From assembly GCA_963795415.1 (NCBI GenBank), contig CAWCHQ010000001.1, positions 62,001 through 126,000 of the forward strand: a DNA stretch of 64,000 nucleotides, written 5' to 3'. Under the pieces are notes generated by a model, which did no database searches, was not told the origin of the DNA, and saw nothing but the letters and a program-made list of their open reading frames with translations. A program made the position numbers and the translations under genes. The stretch's first letter is position 1; each line of letters starts with the position of its first letter. Source of the DNA: CAVSUZ01 sp963795415. Lineage in GTDB: Bacteria; Pseudomonadota; Alphaproteobacteria; Acetobacterales; Acetobacteraceae. Below are positions 52,172 through 61,032 of the stretch, one piece after another.

Positions 52172-52834
52172 CTACGGCGCGGCCTGTCCCGGGTCGATCC
52201 GGCGCTTGCCGGCCAGCCGGATCAGTTCGGCCAGGAAGTGGTCCGCGGCAATTGAAGGCGGCCACGGCTCCCAGGGGCACATTCCATCGGGCCGCGGCGT
52301 GGGATCGGCGGCCAGAGGACGGAGGGTTATTTTGAGGGTCGCCCGCACCTCCTGCTGCGACCATCCGACCACGTGCACGGCCTCGGACGACGCGGCCAGC
52401 CGGTCGGCGCGCCTATGGGCGGCGCGCTCCTCCGCGGTCCAGGGCGGCAAACCATAGCGGCGAGCGATTGCCTGCCACAGTCGTTCGGCCAGATCCGCAT
52501 AACCGGAGCCGAGAAACGGCTTGAGGGGAGAGATGGGATCGAATCCCAGAAGTCCCTCGTCGGCGTCGTGGAGCAGCTCGCGGAGCTCCCGCGGGGGATC
52601 GAGGCGGTCCTTCTCGCGGCGGCGGATCGCCAGGACCGTCAGGCTGTGCTGCGCGACGGAGAGCGGCAGTGGCCAGGCGGAATGGCCACCCCAGCGGTAG
52701 GTTCGCGCCAGCCCCAATGCGAGATCGCGGTCGTCCCAGTCGAACGGGGTGGGATCGAGGAGGTCGAGGCGCTTGCCGGAGGGCTGCAGGACCCAGGCGC
52801 GCCGCGCAGGGGTATGCAATTGTTCCGCTTTCAA
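52172..52834 (-). CDS. HD-domain phosphohydrolase (YfbR-like)
   Basis: 220 residues. HD-type metal ligands are seen in LSVAQHSLTVL (His) and LLHDADEGLLGFD (His-Asp), followed by the helical part. The N-terminus carries LQPSGKRLDLLDP, seen in related hypothetical hydrolases. Probably acts on a nucleotide. Co-oriented with engB. Confidence 0.82.
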   Translation of the reverse strand: MKAEQLHTPARRAWVLQPSGKRLDLLDPTPFDWDDRDLALGLARTYRWGGHSAWPLPLSVAQHSLTVLAIRRREKDRLDPPRELRELLHDADEGLLGFDPISPLKPFLGSGYADLAERLWQAIARRYGLPPWTAEERAAHRRADRLAASSEAVHVVGWSQQEVRATLKITLRPLAADPTPRPDGMCPWEPWPPSIAADHFLAELIRLAGKRRIDPGQAAP

Positions 52835-52845
52835 TCGGCTGGTTC

Positions 52846-52961
52846 TAGAGCAGTTTCAGGCTGACTATATCAGCCTGAAACACTCTGACTTGATTGTTTT
52901 AGATCAAACTCACGCGCTCCTGGAAACTCAGGGCATTTCCAGTCAAGCGCGATCTGCTCTA
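52846..52961. repeat. TAGAGC...CTGCTCT palindromic element, copy 2
   Basis: Starts TAGAGCAG and ends CTGCTCTA (terminal inverted repeat). Internal hairpins are GTTTCAGGCTGA/TCAGCCTGAAAC (52853-52864 and 52870-52881) and CTGGAAA/TTTCCAG (52920-52942). It provides the last about 30 codons and stop of the HyuB-like gene. Shares its right half with 48833-48938. Confidence 0.78.
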
Positions 52962-54585
52962 ATTCCTCCGCGACATCCCTTGCGCGGGCGGCGGGGTCGC
53001 GCTTCACCGAATTGCCGTAGCCCCCTCCCCCGCCGGACAGGACGTGGAAGACGCTGCCGGGCGGCACCTGGACGCCCACCTCCTTGCTGCGGAGCTTGCG
53101 CGGGGCGGCCCCAGGGGAAAACAGGGTGTAATCATGCGGGGCGCCGTCATGCCCGCCGAGGATGCCCCGGGCGCCATGAACGGTGCCCTCGCCTGCCGTG
53201 TTGGCTACGGCCGGTTGGGTGGTTTCGATGCGCAACCGCATGTCGCCGCCATAGCCGCCCCGAAACTGCCCCTCACCCGCCGACCCCGGGCGGTATTCAT
53301 GCGTTTCGAAAAATAGCGGAAAGCGTGCTTCGGCCACCTCGATGCTGCCGAACTTGATGCCGCCGGCCGAGTGCCACTCCCCGATCGTGGACCAGCCGTC
53401 GCCGGCGATGGAGCCGCCGCCGCCGGGCCGCGCCTGGAACATGTGCCAGATGAACCGGCGTCCGGTCCGGGGGTCCCGGCCGTTGATGGCGATGCGCAGG
53501 CGTCGTCCCCAGCCGCCCATGGCCCGTTCCGGGCAGGCGGGGGCGAGGGCAACGATGATGGCCTCGATGATTTCATTGGAACAGTGGCTGGTGCACATCG
53601 TCACCGGCGCGCCCTCCTCCGCCCAGACGATAGTGCCCGGCCGGGCGATCACCTCCAGCGGACGGAAGGCGCCGTCGTTGCGCGCCTGATCGGGATCGAG
53701 CAGAAACGCGAAGGCCATGGTGACGGCGGATTGCATATTGGCGTGGGAGGAGTTGACGAAACCGGTCACCTGCGGATCGGAGCCGGTGAGATCGACCGTC
53801 ACATCGCTGCCGGAGATGGTACAGCGTGCGTGAATGCGGATGTTCGTCTTGCCGAATCCGTCGTCGTCCAGAAAGGCCTCGCCTTCATAGACCCCGTCTT
53901 GCCATTCGGAGACGATAGAACGGGTGCGACGCTCGGCGGCGTCCAGCATAGCCTCGACGGCATCGAGCAGTACGGTGCCGCCGGTTTCGGCGATGACGGC
54001 ACGAAGGCGCTGCTCGCCGAGGCGCGCCGCTCCGATCTGGGCTGCCAGATCGCCCCGAAAGTCGCGGGGATGGCGAACGTTGAGAGCGAGCATGGCGAGC
54101 AGATCCTCGCGGAGGGCGCCGTTTTCGGTGAGGCGGATGGGCGGAATGCGCAGGCCCTCGTGCCAGATTTCGGTGGCGGCGGGGTTGTAGGCGCCGTGGG
54201 TGGCTCCTCCGATATCGCTGTGGTGCGCCCGGACGACCGACCAGAAAATGAGTCGTTCGCCGCCAAAGACCGGCACAAAGGCGGTGAGGTCCGGAAGGTG
54301 GCTGCCGCCGTGGTAGGGATCGTTGAGGAGATAGACGTCCCCGGGCCTGGGGGCGGGAAAGGCCTCGACGAGGGCTTTCGTAGCCCAGGACATCGCGCCG
54401 ACATGCACGGGGATATGGTCGGCCTGCGCGACCAGGCGGCAGTTTGCATCGATCAGGGCGATGGAGAAATCCCGCGAGGAGTTCAGGATTTGCGAATAGG
54501 AGGTGCGCAGCATCGCCTCTCCCATTTCCGCGGCGATGCCATTCAGGCGGTTCTGCAGGACGGCAACGGTGACAGGATCGCTCAT
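52870..54585 (-). CDS. Hydantoinase B/oxoprolinase family protein with repeat-derived C-terminus
   Basis: ATP-dependent 5-oxoprolinase/N-methylhydantoinase beta-type subunit, 571 residues from ATG 54585. It has family blocks SRDFSIALIDANCRLVAQAD, LLNDPYHGGSHLPDLTAFVP, DLTGSDPQVTGFVNSSHANM and the late glycine-rich LSGGGGGYGNSVKRDP. The last about 30 residues (EQIALDWKCPEFPGA...) are encoded by a palindromic element that seems to have replaced the native end. The alpha partner (HyuA) is absent from both sides, so this is an orphan subunit. Confidence 0.85.
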   Translation of the reverse strand: MSDPVTVAVLQNRLNGIAAEMGEAMLRTSYSQILNSSRDFSIALIDANCRLVAQADHIPVHVGAMSWATKALVEAFPAPRPGDVYLLNDPYHGGSHLPDLTAFVPVFGGERLIFWSVVRAHHSDIGGATHGAYNPAATEIWHEGLRIPPIRLTENGALREDLLAMLALNVRHPRDFRGDLAAQIGAARLGEQRLRAVIAETGGTVLLDAVEAMLDAAERRTRSIVSEWQDGVYEGEAFLDDDGFGKTNIRIHARCTISGSDVTVDLTGSDPQVTGFVNSSHANMQSAVTMAFAFLLDPDQARNDGAFRPLEVIARPGTIVWAEEGAPVTMCTSHCSNEIIEAIIVALAPACPERAMGGWGRRLRIAINGRDPRTGRRFIWHMFQARPGGGGSIAGDGWSTIGEWHSAGGIKFGSIEVAEARFPLFFETHEYRPGSAGEGQFRGGYGGDMRLRIETTQPAVANTAGEGTVHGARGILGGHDGAPHDYTLFSPGAAPRKLRSKEVGVQVPPGSVFHVLSGGGGGYGNSVKRDPAARARDVAEELEQIALDWKCPEFPGAREFDLKQSSQSVSG

Positions 54586-54672
54586 CTGGATGAGGATGGC
54601 AGATCGCGTGCGCCCGGGGAACGTCCATCGGAACCAGTTGATAATTGCACGTTTCAGCACTATTGTGTCCGC

Positions 54673-55026
54673 ATGCCGGGACGAGCACACATTTTGCTTG
54701 TTGAAGACGAGGAGCTTGTCTCGGAAACTGTCGCGAGCGCGCTCGGAGAAGATTATAGCGTGTCGGTTGCCGACACCGCCGATGCCGCGATACGCCAGAT
54801 TCGTCAGGAGGATTTTGCCGCCGTACTGCTCGACTGCCTGCTCCCCGGCGGCAAGGCGAGCGACGTGATGTCGGCCGCAGATGCCCGGGGGGTCCCGGTC
54901 GTGCTGATGTCGGGCGATCCCGAGCGAATCTTCGAACTCTCCGGCGGAGGTCGGCCGTTCCTGCCGAAACCGTTCAGCATAGACCTGCTGATTCAGCTAT
55001 TGCGCTCGGTCACAGGATCACCCTAA
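54673..55026 (+). CDS. Single-domain response regulator
   Basis: 117 residues consisting only of a receiver domain: acidic pair in ILLVEDEELV, phospho-Asp in AVLLDCLLPGG, Thr/Ser region VVLMSGD and Lys in FLPKPFS. No output domain, so it probably acts in a phosphorelay or by protein contacts. Divergent from the HyuB-like gene and 8 bp ahead of the protease gene. A candidate partner for the orphan hybrid kinase at 48940. Confidence 0.88.
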   Translation: MPGRAHILLVEDEELVSETVASALGEDYSVSVADTADAAIRQIRQEDFAAVLLDCLLPGGKASDVMSAADARGVPVVLMSGDPERIFELSGGGRPFLPKPFSIDLLIQLLRSVTGSP

Positions 55027-55034
55027 GCGAGCTT

Positions 55035-55937
55035 GTGATCCGCTTCATCTGTGCGTTGTTGCTGGCGGCCACGCCGGCGTTTGCCTGCGAAGTCGTGCCC
55101 CGGGCGGTTGTGGGGCTGGACCTTGTGCAGGGCGTTCCGACGGTTCAGGTCGCGGTGGACGGCGAACCGGCGCGGTTTGTGCTGGATACCGGCGCGGCGC
55201 GCACGACCATTTCGGAAGCTGCGGTGCGCCGGCTCGGGCTGCCGCTCGATCGGTGGGTCGGCACGACGCTTCAGGGCATCGGGGGTGTGCAGCAGCATCA
55301 GGATGCGGCGCCCGGCTCGATCGTGCTCGATGGCATCGAGTTGCACCAGGTAGGACTGTATTCGTCTTACAGCATCGCCGTGGCTTCACTGCCGTTCCAT
55401 GCCGCGTCCGGGCGATCGATCGATGGGCTGCTGGGGCGCGATCTGCTGGGCGGCTACGATCTGGACCTGGATATTCCGGACATGACTGTCACACTGGCCT
55501 CGGTTATCGACTGCCGGGGCGATTTCGTTCCGTGGACGCAGCCGCATGCGGCGGTTCCGTCGATTGAGGACTACGGGAAGCGCCTGGTGTTCATGACGGG
55601 TCTCGATGGACATCCGATGCGCACGCTGGTCGACAGCGGCTCGGCGGTTTCGCTGCTGAGCGCGCCTGGCGTGATCCGGGCGGGCCTGCCCTCCGGTCGG
55701 AGCGGAGTGGGCACCGCCGCAATGGTCGCCGGCGTCGGTCCGCAGAGGGTCATGGCCCAGCCGTACCAGTTCGGCAGCCTAGCGGTGGGTGACATCACGG
55801 CCCACTCCGTGACCATTCTGGCCACGAACGTGCACCTGTTGCCGTTGCTGGACCTGCTGCTCGGGGTTAATTGGCTGCGCTATCATCGGGTCTGGCTTTC
55901 GTTTGCCACTGGGCAAGTGTTTGTCGCGGCCCCGTGA
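55035..55937 (+). CDS. Periplasmic retropepsin-like aspartic protease
   Basis: 300 residues from GTG 55035 with a signal peptide (IRFICALLLAATPAFACEVV). Two aspartic-protease half-sites occur in one chain: FVLDTGAARTTISEA near residue 49 and TLVDSGSAVSLLSAP near residue 199. Each is followed by the psi-loop features of gag-polyprotein-type proteases (DGLLGRDLLGGYDLDLD; DLLLGVNWLRYHRVWL). The arrangement suggests an internally duplicated, monomeric enzyme. Targets unknown. Lies between the response regulator and pcm-like genes. Confidence 0.82.
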   Translation: MIRFICALLLAATPAFACEVVPRAVVGLDLVQGVPTVQVAVDGEPARFVLDTGAARTTISEAAVRRLGLPLDRWVGTTLQGIGGVQQHQDAAPGSIVLDGIELHQVGLYSSYSIAVASLPFHAASGRSIDGLLGRDLLGGYDLDLDIPDMTVTLASVIDCRGDFVPWTQPHAAVPSIEDYGKRLVFMTGLDGHPMRTLVDSGSAVSLLSAPGVIRAGLPSGRSGVGTAAMVAGVGPQRVMAQPYQFGSLAVGDITAHSVTILATNVHLLPLLDLLLGVNWLRYHRVWLSFATGQVFVAAP

Positions 55938-55976
55938 ACGCCTATAATCCGGTGAACAGACGGACAGGCTGACGCA

Positions 55977-56645
55977 ATGGACGCTGCCGCTTACGACTTC
56001 GCGGAGGCCCGGAACCGGATGGTGGATAGCCAGGTCCGACCGAACAAGGTGACGGATCCACGGATCATCGCGGCGATGCGGGACATTCCCCGGGAATTGT
56101 TCGTGCCGCCGGCGATGCGGGCTATGGCCTACATTGACGAGGACGTGCCCCTCGGGCGCGGGCGGATGCTGATGGAGCCGATGGTGATCGCCCGGCTGGT
56201 GCAACTGCTGTCTGCGTCGGAGGGGGAGCGCGTGCTGGTTATCGGCGCCGGGGTGGGGTACGGGGCGGCACTTCTCGCCGCCTGCGGTGCTCGCGTGATG
56301 GCGTTGGAGGAAGATCGCGATCTGATCGAGATGGCGCGAACCGCACTGAACGGCGTGGCGCCGCAAGTTGCGCTGGCAACCGGTCCGCTGGAAGCCGGTT
56401 GGCCGCAAGGAGCTCCGTATGATGCGATCCTGCTCGAGGGGGCGGTCGAGTGGATTCCGCCCGCGCTGAACAGCCAACTCCGGATGGATGTGGGGCGTTT
56501 GGCAACCGTGTTGAAGCAGGGGCCGGGGATGGGTCAGGCGGTGTTGGCGGGGCCGACGTCTGCTGGGTTGAGTGTCCAGCCGGTGTTCGATTGCGGCACG
56601 CCGGTGCTGCCTTCGCTTCGATTGAAACCGGGGTTTGTGTTCTGA
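55977..56645 (+). CDS. Protein-L-isoaspartate O-methyltransferase family
   Basis: 222 residues. It has PCMT N-terminal region MVDSQVRPNKVTDPRIIAAM, DIPRELFVPP, and SAM motif LVIGAGVGYGAALLA. This short alphaproteobacterial form is annotated PCMT but often differs at the substrate-binding residues, so repair activity is not assured. Third gene of a likely response regulator-protease-PCMT unit. Confidence 0.87.
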   Translation: MDAAAYDFAEARNRMVDSQVRPNKVTDPRIIAAMRDIPRELFVPPAMRAMAYIDEDVPLGRGRMLMEPMVIARLVQLLSASEGERVLVIGAGVGYGAALLAACGARVMALEEDRDLIEMARTALNGVAPQVALATGPLEAGWPQGAPYDAILLEGAVEWIPPALNSQLRMDVGRLATVLKQGPGMGQAVLAGPTSAGLSVQPVFDCGTPVLPSLRLKPGFVF

Positions 56646-56649
56646 CGAC

Positions 56650-57747
56650 CTACCAGTAGTTCACGCGATCCCACACGGCCACTACGTCTTCGCCGCCATC
56701 CACAACGCAGTAGCGGTCGTGCGCCGCGACGGTCATGCAGGTGTGGTTCGGCGCAATCCGAACCAGGGCGCCGACGGGAAGCTCGAATGGGTGGCGCGGA
56801 TCAAGTTCGACGACTCCATGCTCCTGATAGACACGCCGCACGACGGCATCGCCGTATGTGCGCTTCCCGTGGCGATCCAGCAGCAGGCCGAAGCCGTAAT
56901 CCGTGGGGGCAGCTTCGGTGCTGCGGTCCTTCGATAACGCGAGGCCGCCGGCGTCAATCAGAAGCCGACCGGAGCGGCGGCCGATAACACTGGCGAGCAC
57001 GGTCACGGCAATGTCGTCCAGGCTAAGCGTGCCGATTTCGGCCTGGAACAGGTCGCCGAACATGTAAACGCCGGCGCGGATTTCGGTAATCCCAGCAAAG
57101 CTGCCGCCGTGCAGCGCGGTGGGCGAACTGCCCATGGATACAATCGGAACGGCATGTCCCGCGGCGCGGAGGCGTTGAGCGGCCTGCGTTATTGCTGAAC
57201 GTTCGGCTTCGGCAAAGCGCGCCATGTCTTCGTGCGAGCGGCCGGAATAGGAGTGACCGGCGTGGGTTATCACGCCGGCGAGACCGGGGCCGAGGCGTTC
57301 TGCCATAGCGAGCAGACGCGGGTCGCCGGGAGCGAGACCGCCTCGGGCTTCGCCGCAATCGACCTCGATCAGTGTATCGGGCGGTTGGGGATGGGCGGCG
57401 ACCGCGGCGGCGGTGTCCATGTCATCGGTAATGACTTTCACATTCGCCCCACCGGCGTTGAGGCGGGCGACCGCGTCCAGTTTGTGCGGCGTGATGCCGA
57501 CGGCGTAGAGGATGTCCCCGATCCCGTGGCGGGCGAAATAGGCGGCTTCGGCCAGGGTGGAAACCGTGATCCCGCCGGGCCGGCCTTGCAGTGCCAGGCG
57601 GGCGACGTCGATCGACTTGGCGGTTTTCATGTGCGGACGGAGCGGCACGTTATGCCGCGCGACGGCGGCCGTCATGGTTGCGATGTTTCGCCGCAGGATG
57701 CCGCGGTCAAGCACAAGGCAGGGCGTGAGGAGATCGTCGAGCCTCAT
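56650..57747 (-). CDS. D-threonine aldolase / D-serine dehydratase-like PLP enzyme (DSD1 family)
   Basis: Alanine-racemase-fold enzyme of 365 residues. The PLP lysine is in LRPHMKTAKS, the barrel follows, and the C-terminal metal site has His and Cys in APNHTCMT, as in DSD1-type D-serine dehydratases and D-threonine aldolases. Starts at ATG 57747, overlapping the stop of the MlrC-like gene by 4 bp; last gene of a three-gene operon. Confidence 0.88.
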   Translation of the reverse strand: MRLDDLLTPCLVLDRGILRRNIATMTAAVARHNVPLRPHMKTAKSIDVARLALQGRPGGITVSTLAEAAYFARHGIGDILYAVGITPHKLDAVARLNAGGANVKVITDDMDTAAAVAAHPQPPDTLIEVDCGEARGGLAPGDPRLLAMAERLGPGLAGVITHAGHSYSGRSHEDMARFAEAERSAITQAAQRLRAAGHAVPIVSMGSSPTALHGGSFAGITEIRAGVYMFGDLFQAEIGTLSLDDIAVTVLASVIGRRSGRLLIDAGGLALSKDRSTEAAPTDYGFGLLLDRHGKRTYGDAVVRRVYQEHGVVELDPRHPFELPVGALVRIAPNHTCMTVAAHDRYCVVDGGEDVVAVWDRVNYW

Positions 57748-59288
57748 GCGATTTCAGGCCTCCATTCAGCGTGATCGTCGATCGGCAGGACGGGCCGCGG
57801 CATATACTTCCAGTCGAAACGGGAGAGGATGGGGCTCGTAAGACCGGGGCAATCGACTTCGATGACCTGATCGTGGTTGAAAAACTCGTCAAAGCCACCG
57901 CGGAAGTGGCCGCGCGATTTCACTACGACGACGCGCGCGGCGGCGATATCCAGACCGAACGCTTCGAAGAAGACCGGATCGGCGCATTGGATGCGGTTGG
58001 AGACCACCACGACGGTGATGCCATTCAGATCGAGCGCAACCGAAGGTCCGAAATCGATCGTATTGTTCGCGAAAATGCCGCGGCGCCCGCGCACCGGCGC
58101 GTTGCGGCGGGCACGGACGACGGCTCGCGCCGTAAAGTCGCGGGCGAACTGGTCCTGGCCGGCGCAGTTGAAAGTCGCCTCCAACCGTCCGCCGACGCCA
58201 AGATCATATCCCTGCTTCGCAAGCGGCGGATCGTGGATAACACCAAACAGGGCGTTGTGAATGCCGGCGCGATGGAACGCTTCGAGTATCCACATCGTAT
58301 TCCCGCGACCGCCACCGCCGGGGTTGTCGGCGACATCGGCGAAGATCAGGGCGGGCTTGTGCGGATTCTGGGTGGCCTTTGCGTGGGCCGTGGCATCCTC
58401 CAGCGACGTCAGGACGGGACGAAACCTGTCTTTGCGCGCCCAACCGGCCTCCGCGATCTCGAGCGCGAGGCTACTGGCCGCGGCAGCTTCGGTCGCTGTG
58501 ACAACTACGGTCAGGCCGTTGAAGGGCGTGTCGGCATACGCGAAGCCGCCCATGACCGACACGTTCAGCACGCGGCCGTTGTACGGCGGCGCGCGCATGC
58601 GCAATTGGCCGAAATCGATCAGTTCACCATAAGGACGGTTCGGCGCGTCCTGGCCGGTCGGCATCGTTACGGTCGGCGGGACGATGGGGAGGCGCATGTG
58701 CGCCAGATGCGTCTTCGTCCCGGATAGCAGGCGTCGCATGGTTTGCGCGGCCTCGGCGCCACGTTCGCGCATATCGAGATGCGGGTTGGTGCGATAGCCG
58801 ATATAGGCGTTCAGCGTATCCACATCGGCCGGCGCAACGTTGGCGTGCAGATCATAGGTGGCAACGATGGGAATGTCGGGCCCCACGAGACCGCGGATCA
58901 TAGTCAGCAGTGTGCCTTCCGGATCGAACTCCTGGGTGGTAAGGCCGGCCCCGTGCAGCACGCAGTAGATGCCATCGAGTTGGCCGGCGTTGCGCAGCCC
59001 CAATTCCCATTGCGCCATCATGCGGGTGAAGAAGGCGTGATCGACAGGACCGTTCGGTTCGGCCATTGCGAGCAGGATCGGGACGGGCTGCCAGAGGGCG
59101 GCGGCGTCCATATGGGCGACGAAACCGGGCAGTTCGCCGAGCATTCGGGGCGCGGGCGAGCGAGCCTCCGCCACCATTGTCTCTCCTGAAAGCAGAGTGC
59201 GGGCAGCGAAATCCGCTTCGGTTGCGGCAGGAGCAAACCGATTGCACTCGATACTGAAGCCGAGAAGGGCGATACGAGGCGCGGTCAC
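57744..59288 (-). CDS. M81 family metallopeptidase (MlrC-like)
   Basis: 514 residues. The N-terminal domain begins PRIALLGFSIECNRFAP and contains a metal-type motif ATYDLHANV. MlrC C-terminal features are DVADNPGGGGRGN and VVKSRGHFRGGFDEFF. MlrC in sphingomonads hydrolyses linearised microcystin fragments; other members act on unknown small peptides. ATGA overlaps on both sides tie it to the threonine synthase-like and D-threonine aldolase-like genes, pointing to degradation of an unusual amino acid or peptide. Confidence 0.88.
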   Translation of the reverse strand: MTAPRIALLGFSIECNRFAPAATEADFAARTLLSGETMVAEARSPAPRMLGELPGFVAHMDAAALWQPVPILLAMAEPNGPVDHAFFTRMMAQWELGLRNAGQLDGIYCVLHGAGLTTQEFDPEGTLLTMIRGLVGPDIPIVATYDLHANVAPADVDTLNAYIGYRTNPHLDMRERGAEAAQTMRRLLSGTKTHLAHMRLPIVPPTVTMPTGQDAPNRPYGELIDFGQLRMRAPPYNGRVLNVSVMGGFAYADTPFNGLTVVVTATEAAAASSLALEIAEAGWARKDRFRPVLTSLEDATAHAKATQNPHKPALIFADVADNPGGGGRGNTMWILEAFHRAGIHNALFGVIHDPPLAKQGYDLGVGGRLEATFNCAGQDQFARDFTARAVVRARRNAPVRGRRGIFANNTIDFGPSVALDLNGITVVVVSNRIQCADPVFFEAFGLDIAAARVVVVKSRGHFRGGFDEFFNHDQVIEVDCPGLTSPILSRFDWKYMPRPVLPIDDHAEWRPEIA

Positions 59289-60418
59289 AGGCTGACACCC
59301 AGCAACTCGGCGATGCGCGGTGTGGCTTTCAATCCGCTGCCGGTGAGGACAAGCACGGTGGTCTGATCGGGTGTAACGGTACCGGCACCGAGCAGGCGGC
59401 GGAATGCGGCGAGCGGCTGGGCCGCGGTCGGTTCAACATAGATACCGATGCGGGCGAGTTCAGTCATCGCATCGGCTATTTCCTCTTCCTCCAGCATGAC
59501 CGCGCCGCCCTGGGTTTCGCGCAGCACGCCGAGCACCTCGGGCAGGCGGTTCGGGGCGGCGATCGCCGTGCCTTCGGCGATGGTGGGTTTTATCTCAAGC
59601 CCGGGCGGGATCGCGCCGCCCTCGATAAACGCCGCCGCAATGGGTGCGCAGTTCGCTGGCTGCACGGCGAAGATGCGAGGGGCGCGAGTGATTTCCTCGG
59701 CGCGAAGAAGCTCGGAAAAGCCGATCGCGCAACCCAGCACGTTCGAGCCGGCGCCGCAGGGGACGATAACGTTGTCCGGTGCGCGGAAGCCGAGATCCTC
59801 CCACAACTCGTAGGCGAGCGTCTTTGTGCCGTGGAGAAAGAACGGATGCCAGTTGTGGCTGGCGTAGAAGATGGTTTCAGCGCGGCTTATCGCCGCATCG
59901 GCTGTATCCTGGCGGGTTCCGGGCACGAGTTCCACGCTGGCGCCGTGCGCACGCATCTGCACCGTTTTTGCGGGGCTGGTGGAGGCCGGCGTCATGATAG
60001 TGGCGGCCAGCCCCCCCGCGGCGGCGTAGGCAGCGACAGCCGCTCCGCCATTGCCGGAACTGTCCTCCAGCACCGCAGTAATGCCCTGATGGCGAAGCAG
60101 CGAGAGCATCACGGATGCGCCGCGGTCCTTGAAGCTGCCGGTGGGCATCATCCATTCGCATTTCAGGAGTGCGGATGCGCCGTGGATCTGACGCTGCAGA
60201 AGGGGCGTGCAGCCTTCGCCCAGGCTGATGGGATCACTCGGCTGAAACGGAAGCGCGGCACGATAGCGCCAGATGCTCCTGGTTGCAGCATCGATCTGGT
60301 TGCGGCACAGGCCCGGAAGCGGGGTGAGAAGCAGCGGTTGCCGGGCAGGTCCGCACCAACGAGGCAGGTCGAGGGGGAAGATGGCGCCGGTGCGGGGATC
60401 GAGATAGGCTGGTGGCAT
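59285..60418 (-). CDS. Threonine synthase-like PLP enzyme
   Basis: Fold-type II PLP protein of 377 residues from ATG 60418. The PLP lysine is in PTGSFKDRGA, the phosphate loop in EDSSGNGGAAVAAYA and the second glycine loop in VPCGAGSNVLG. It resembles threonine synthase but may be a dehydratase-like paralogue, given that it heads an operon with D-threonine aldolase-like and MlrC-like genes. No hom or thrB is nearby. Confidence 0.83.
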   Translation of the reverse strand: MPPAYLDPRTGAIFPLDLPRWCGPARQPLLLTPLPGLCRNQIDAATRSIWRYRAALPFQPSDPISLGEGCTPLLQRQIHGASALLKCEWMMPTGSFKDRGASVMLSLLRHQGITAVLEDSSGNGGAAVAAYAAAGGLAATIMTPASTSPAKTVQMRAHGASVELVPGTRQDTADAAISRAETIFYASHNWHPFFLHGTKTLAYELWEDLGFRAPDNVIVPCGAGSNVLGCAIGFSELLRAEEITRAPRIFAVQPANCAPIAAAFIEGGAIPPGLEIKPTIAEGTAIAAPNRLPEVLGVLRETQGGAVMLEEEEIADAMTELARIGIYVEPTAAQPLAAFRRLLGAGTVTPDQTTVLVLTGSGLKATPRIAELLGVSL

Positions 60419-60557
60419 CGGGCAAAGCTGCCCTGCGGGCGGGGGTGCGTCCAGACGGGGGCAGCGGCGACCAGATCGAAGCCCCCGGAAGGCCCGCCCT
60501 TGACAGCGATGCCACCCCGGGGCTGCCATCCGCCGCCCAGGAGAAACACCGACGCCC

Positions 60558-61013
60558 GTGCCCCAGCTCTCGCTTCACACACCGGCCGGCGATCTGTCCG
60601 TCTCGGAGGAAGACGGCGCCGTCATTGCTCTCGATTGGGGCTGGGGGAAGGACCAAATGCCAACGGCGCTCCTCCGGCGGGCGCGCGAGCAGCTGTATGC
60701 CTATTTCGACCGTCAACTGACCGATTTCGACCTGCCGCTCGCACCGGCCGGTAGCCCATTCCAGAAGCGCGTCTGGCAGGCCCTCTGCCAGATCCCCTAC
60801 GGCCGGACCTGCTCTTATGCCGACATCGCCGGCAAGATCGGCAGCGTTCCGCGTGCGGTGGGTCAGGCCAATGCCGCCAATCCGATCCCGATCATCATCC
60901 CGTGTCACCGCGTGCTCGCAAGCAACGGCCTGGGCGGCTACTCCGGAGGGGACGGACTCGCAACCAAACGCTGGCTCCTGGATCTCGAAAACCGGGTCAG
61001 GGTCCTGCTCTGA
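60558..61013 (+). CDS. ogt: Methylated-DNA-[protein]-cysteine S-methyltransferase
   Basis: Suicide DNA-repair protein that takes alkyl groups from O6-alkylguanine. 151 residues from GTG 60558; acceptor Cys in IIIPCHRVLA, HTH-type region GSPFQKRVWQALCQIPYGRT. Single domain, without the Ada regulatory part. Confidence 0.94.
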   Translation: MPQLSLHTPAGDLSVSEEDGAVIALDWGWGKDQMPTALLRRAREQLYAYFDRQLTDFDLPLAPAGSPFQKRVWQALCQIPYGRTCSYADIAGKIGSVPRAVGQANAANPIPIIIPCHRVLASNGLGGYSGGDGLATKRWLLDLENRVRVLL

Positions 61014-61032
61014 CCTCTCGCTGGAGAGAAGC

